Part shown: positions 61,392 through 64,000 of the stretch, piece by piece
Layout of the letters: each line of letters begins with the position of its first letter
Numbering within the stretch: position 1 is the stretch's first letter
Source of the DNA: Methylococcales bacterium
Lineage (GTDB): Bacteria > Pseudomonadota > Gammaproteobacteria > Methylococcales > Methylomonadaceae
NCBI GenBank assembly: GCA_026398895.1
Contig: JAPLRZ010000062.1
Span: 1-64,000, forward strand
Direction: 5' to 3'
Length of the DNA: 64,000 nt
Position numbers and translations under genes: made by a program
The notes under the pieces: model-generated
The model's input: the letters and a program-made list of their open reading frames with translations, nothing else
What the model was told of the DNA's origin: nothing
Databases searched by the model: none

Positions 61392-63536
61392 CTACGATTT
61401 CTTACCCTTTGCCAATTCAGTCACTGCAATATAATTGGTCTTTCCTGTCGCCATGACGGGAATCGCATCAACCACAATAATTTTCTTGGGTAACAAAATA
61501 GCGGTAACGCCAGAAGAAGCATCTGCTAATTGCTGTACAGTCGCCTGTTTTTGTGTGGTAACTAGAATCACTTGTTCGCCTTTTTTGGCATCAGGCAAAC
61601 TGATTGCCGCATGATGTGCGCTAGGCCAAGCGTTGGTCGCTAGGGTTTCTACTGCTGTTAATGACACCATTTCACCAGCGACCTTAGCAAAGCGTTTGCT
61701 GCGTCCGCGTATGCTGATAAAGCCTTCTTCATCGACATGAACAATGTCGCCTGTGTCGTACCAGCCGTCACCATAAAGCGATTTAGGCGGTACTAATACG
61801 CCAGCGTTATCGGCTAATAAATAACCTAGCATGATGTTAGGTCCTTTGACGTGTAAGCGTCCTGCATCGTCAATGCCTTCAACAGGTTCAAGCTTGTATT
61901 CCATCGCTGGCATAAAACGACCGACTGTTCCTGCTTTGTAATACATGGGGGTATTAACTGATGTAATAGGTGTGGTTTCGGTCGCGCCATAACCCTCTAG
62001 TACGCGTATGCCAAATTTTTCTGCCCACAGTTGACGGGTAGTTTCTTGCAGTTTTTCCGCGCCTGCGACTACATAACGCATATTGAAAAAATCATACGCG
62101 TGGGCTTTTTTCGCATAAGCAGCTAAAAAGGTGTTAGTGCCGAACATGATGGTGGCGTGTAGCTCATACGCCATTTCGGGGATAATGGCATAGTGTAATG
62201 GCGTTGGATAAAAGAATACTCTCATGCCGTTCAATATTGGCAACATCGTGCCAACTGTAAAACCAAAGGAATGAAACATCGGTAAAAAGTTAAGCACCAC
62301 ATCTTGGGAATTAAAACTGATACAAGCTTCTAATTGTTTAAGATTGGCTAATACATTGGCATGAGACAACACTACGCCTTTGGGTACACCCTCAGAACCT
62401 GAGGTAAATAAAATCACCGCTGGACTATCAGCGGGGTGCAAACCTAGATTTGTACACCCAATTGGGATTCTAGCTTGTAACCACGCAGTGAATTTGTCGA
62501 CCGTGCTGATATGAGCGGCTAAATCTTCCAGATACACCAACTTAACTTGCTCGGCTAAATGTTCCGCTTCGCCTGTTAAATGTCCTAGTTCGATAAAATA
62601 GCGTGACGTTAGTACGATTTTAACTTTTGCCGTTTGACAGGCAGAAAACATCCCTGCTGAACCCGTGGAATAATTGAGCATAGCGGGAACACGCCCATGC
62701 ACTTGTAAACCCAGAATAACACATAAGGTTTTAGTCGAATTAGGTAGAAAAATACCCACCGCTTCGCCTGTTTCAGTAATCTGTTTTAATGCGTTACCAA
62801 TCGCCAAGGTGCGGGTAATCAAGTTGTTATAACTTAATGGTCGCCGTTCTAAATCCTCAGCAACAATATGGCTACCACCGTGTATTTTCCGTGCGTCAAG
62901 CAAGCTGGCAAAAATGCTTTGCCGATAGTTGCTAGTGGATAACATCATTTCTGTCATTAGGTTCGCTAAAATACGACCACTGTACTGACGGCGCGTTTTG
63001 CCTCTTAATTCTGCGGGAACGACCAAACGGGTCGCAGGCAAAATTTTAATGGTAATTTTTGGAAATAACCGCAAGCGTACAATTTTATGCAATCTGGAAA
63101 AGTGAGTGTATTGTCCTCCATCGATACGCACAGGCAACACCGCTGCACCTGATTTATCTGCCACCATGCCTGTACCGTCATAAATTTTCATTAGCGTACC
63201 CGTCACAGTAATACGCCCTTCGGGAAAAATAACGGTCTTGGTATCGGTTTGTAAATGGTGAATTAAATCCTTAAGCGATAAAGGATGGGTGGGATTCATT
63301 GGAAATACTTTCGACAGTCCCAGAAATGGCTTTATCCACCATTGTTCAGAAATATGGGTATTAATCGCAAAGGTAACATCATCAGGCAAAAATACGCCAA
63401 GTAATAATGGATCGAGAAACGAAGTGTGATTAGCGACAATCAATACCCGTTTGCCTGCTTGATCATAGTTTTCTAACCCCGTGACTTCTACTCTGTAAAG
63501 TAAGCTCAATAGTGAATGTAAAAATTTTTTCAGCAT
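61392..63536 (-). CDS. aas: Aas-like acyltransferase/acyl-ACP synthetase fusion
   Basis: The 714-residue protein has an N-terminal PlsC acyltransferase domain (about residues 15-190), with ANHTSFLDPLLLG (HxxxxD) near 37 and IFPEGRITVTGTLMK near 98. An AMP-binding domain follows (about 215-710), with ILFTSGSEGVPKGVVLSHAN near 373, EGYGATETTPITSVN near 520 and DGWYDTGDIVHVDEEGFI near 600. This is the two-domain layout of Aas, which reacylates 2-acyl-glycerophosphoethanolamine with acyl-ACP it makes itself. The acyl transporter domain found in some homologues is absent. It is probably at the inner membrane. Confidence 0.88.
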   Translation of the reverse strand: MLKKFLHSLLSLLYRVEVTGLENYDQAGKRVLIVANHTSFLDPLLLGVFLPDDVTFAINTHISEQWWIKPFLGLSKVFPMNPTHPLSLKDLIHHLQTDTKTVIFPEGRITVTGTLMKIYDGTGMVADKSGAAVLPVRIDGGQYTHFSRLHKIVRLRLFPKITIKILPATRLVVPAELRGKTRRQYSGRILANLMTEMMLSTSNYRQSIFASLLDARKIHGGSHIVAEDLERRPLSYNNLITRTLAIGNALKQITETGEAVGIFLPNSTKTLCVILGLQVHGRVPAMLNYSTGSAGMFSACQTAKVKIVLTSRYFIELGHLTGEAEHLAEQVKLVYLEDLAAHISTVDKFTAWLQARIPIGCTNLGLHPADSPAVILFTSGSEGVPKGVVLSHANVLANLKQLEACISFNSQDVVLNFLPMFHSFGFTVGTMLPILNGMRVFFYPTPLHYAIIPEMAYELHATIMFGTNTFLAAYAKKAHAYDFFNMRYVVAGAEKLQETTRQLWAEKFGIRVLEGYGATETTPITSVNTPMYYKAGTVGRFMPAMEYKLEPVEGIDDAGRLHVKGPNIMLGYLLADNAGVLVPPKSLYGDGWYDTGDIVHVDEEGFISIRGRSKRFAKVAGEMVSLTAVETLATNAWPSAHHAAISLPDAKKGEQVILVTTQKQATVQQLADASSGVTAILLPKKIIVVDAIPVMATGKTNYIAVTELAKGKKS

Positions 63537-63745
63537 AGTATTTTTCCATAGATCGTTAAGGCATTTGTCTTATCAACAGCGTATCTGATGTGAATAAGCG
63601 ATACGGTTAAGTGTAACGCGCTATGCTTAATATAGGAAACTACTGATTACCATTTACTGTAATGCTGGAGTGCGGGCTTTTCCTATGGTCAGCATTACAT
63701 ACAGGATTTTCAATGAAGTTTAGTTACTCATTAGGAATACAAACC
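63537..63745. other. Upstream region of aas with repeat half
   Basis: TGTAATGCTG and CAGCATTACA (about 63658-63700) enclose GGAGTGCGGGCTTTTCC, a degraded left half of the twin-hairpin family. The promoter of the Aas-like gene should lie here, but no clear boxes are seen. Confidence 0.35.
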
Positions 63746-63759
63746 TAGTAGTCAGTCCA

Positions 63760-63928
63760 GGGCAATCGCGCTTAAATTATCTTGACTTTAATAATTATCA
63801 GATAATCAATTAGTTACAAATTGGTCTATGTCAAGATTCGTAGTTTTTTGCCAAAAATAGCAAAAATGACATTTGTAACACATTGATTATTAATGATATT
63901 AATGATTAAAATTTAAGCGCGATTGCCC
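63760..63928. mobile_element. MITE with 19-base perfect terminal repeats and 14-base target duplication
   Basis: GGGCAATCGCGCTTAAATT at 63760-63778 is the exact reverse complement of 63910-63928. Immediately outside, TAGTAGTCAGTCCA is repeated perfectly at 63746-63759 and 63929-63942. The 169-base body is AT-rich and codes for nothing. Intact ends with an identical duplication mean a recent insertion. Removing it restores a palindromic CAGTCCATTTTAAAATGGAC unit like the palindromes at 4869 and 55667. Confidence 0.85.
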
Positions 63929-64000
63929 TAGTAGTCAGTCCATTTTAAAATGGACTCATATCGTGTTTTGAGGACATGATAGAATTTGCATTTTTCTCAT

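Noticed and set aside
63760-63928. Small RNA gene with long complementary ends
   Set aside because: The perfect 14-base direct repeats outside the inverted ends show a transposition event instead.

Overview
This 64-kb window is a chromosomal segment of an AT-leaning gammaproteobacterium. The layout lolB-ispE-tRNA-Gln-prs-rplY-pth divergent from hemA, the order gshB-tonB-algH-ruvX-pyrR-pyrB-pyrC', and a type I glutamine synthetase all point to Gammaproteobacteria. A decayed piece of formylmethanofuran:tetrahydromethanopterin formyltransferase near position 600, together with a GlgA/GlgB/GlgC/GH57/MalQ glycogen block, fits a methanotroph or methylotroph of the Methylococcales type. The lineage is inferred from gene content alone.

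Layout. 1-950: a graveyard of transposase, ribbon-helix-helix and C1-enzyme fragments. 0.95-9.7 kb: glycogen phosphorylase, a lone DhaK, a NagD-like phosphatase, an outer-membrane porin and glnA. 9.8-10.3 kb: IS3 and J-domain remnants. 10.3-19.4 kb: housekeeping genes, including a fused CoaD-HD protein and lipA. 19.4-27.1 kb: an accessory region with an RDD/MORN repeat protein, a ~0.95-kb segmental duplication in which each copy has lost a different gene, a REP-associated tyrosine transposase (RAYT) with its REPs, two toxin-antitoxin pairs, a VapB remnant and a coiled-coil nuclease-like protein. 27.3-29.7 kb: a membrane cupredoxin plus a two-domain multicopper oxidase. 29.9-44.2 kb: rpmB-rpmG, then the gshB...pyrC' operon, split between pyrR and pyrB by a 7.8-kb island (PLD-SNF2 helicase, Eco57I-like adenine methyltransferase, UPF0175/DUF3368 toxin-antitoxin). 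44.2-48.6 kb: a SmbP-like protein, a large unrecognised duplicated-domain protein, an ISAs1 remnant and a second coiled-coil nuclease-like protein. 48.8-57.3 kb: the glycogen/alpha-glucan cluster (glgA, glgB divergent from glgC, GH57, malQ). 57.7-63.5 kb: rpiA, an unknown membrane protein, a nucleoside deaminase, aqpZ and an Aas-like acyltransferase/acyl-ACP synthetase. The right end carries a MITE with perfect terminal repeats.

The most interesting signal is a family of short twin-hairpin elements. Each starts GGAGT, holds two hairpins and ends ACTCC. The stem sequences differ between copies but remain self-complementary. Copies lie in intergenic gaps and in frame inside the helicase and methyltransferase genes. 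The defence island in the pyr operon sits exactly between a left half and a right half of one such element, which suggests that these hairpins act as ends for mobilising cargo, or as the insertion target. The glycogen genes would make (GlgC, GlgA, GlgB) and degrade (GlgP, GH57, MalQ) a storage glucan.
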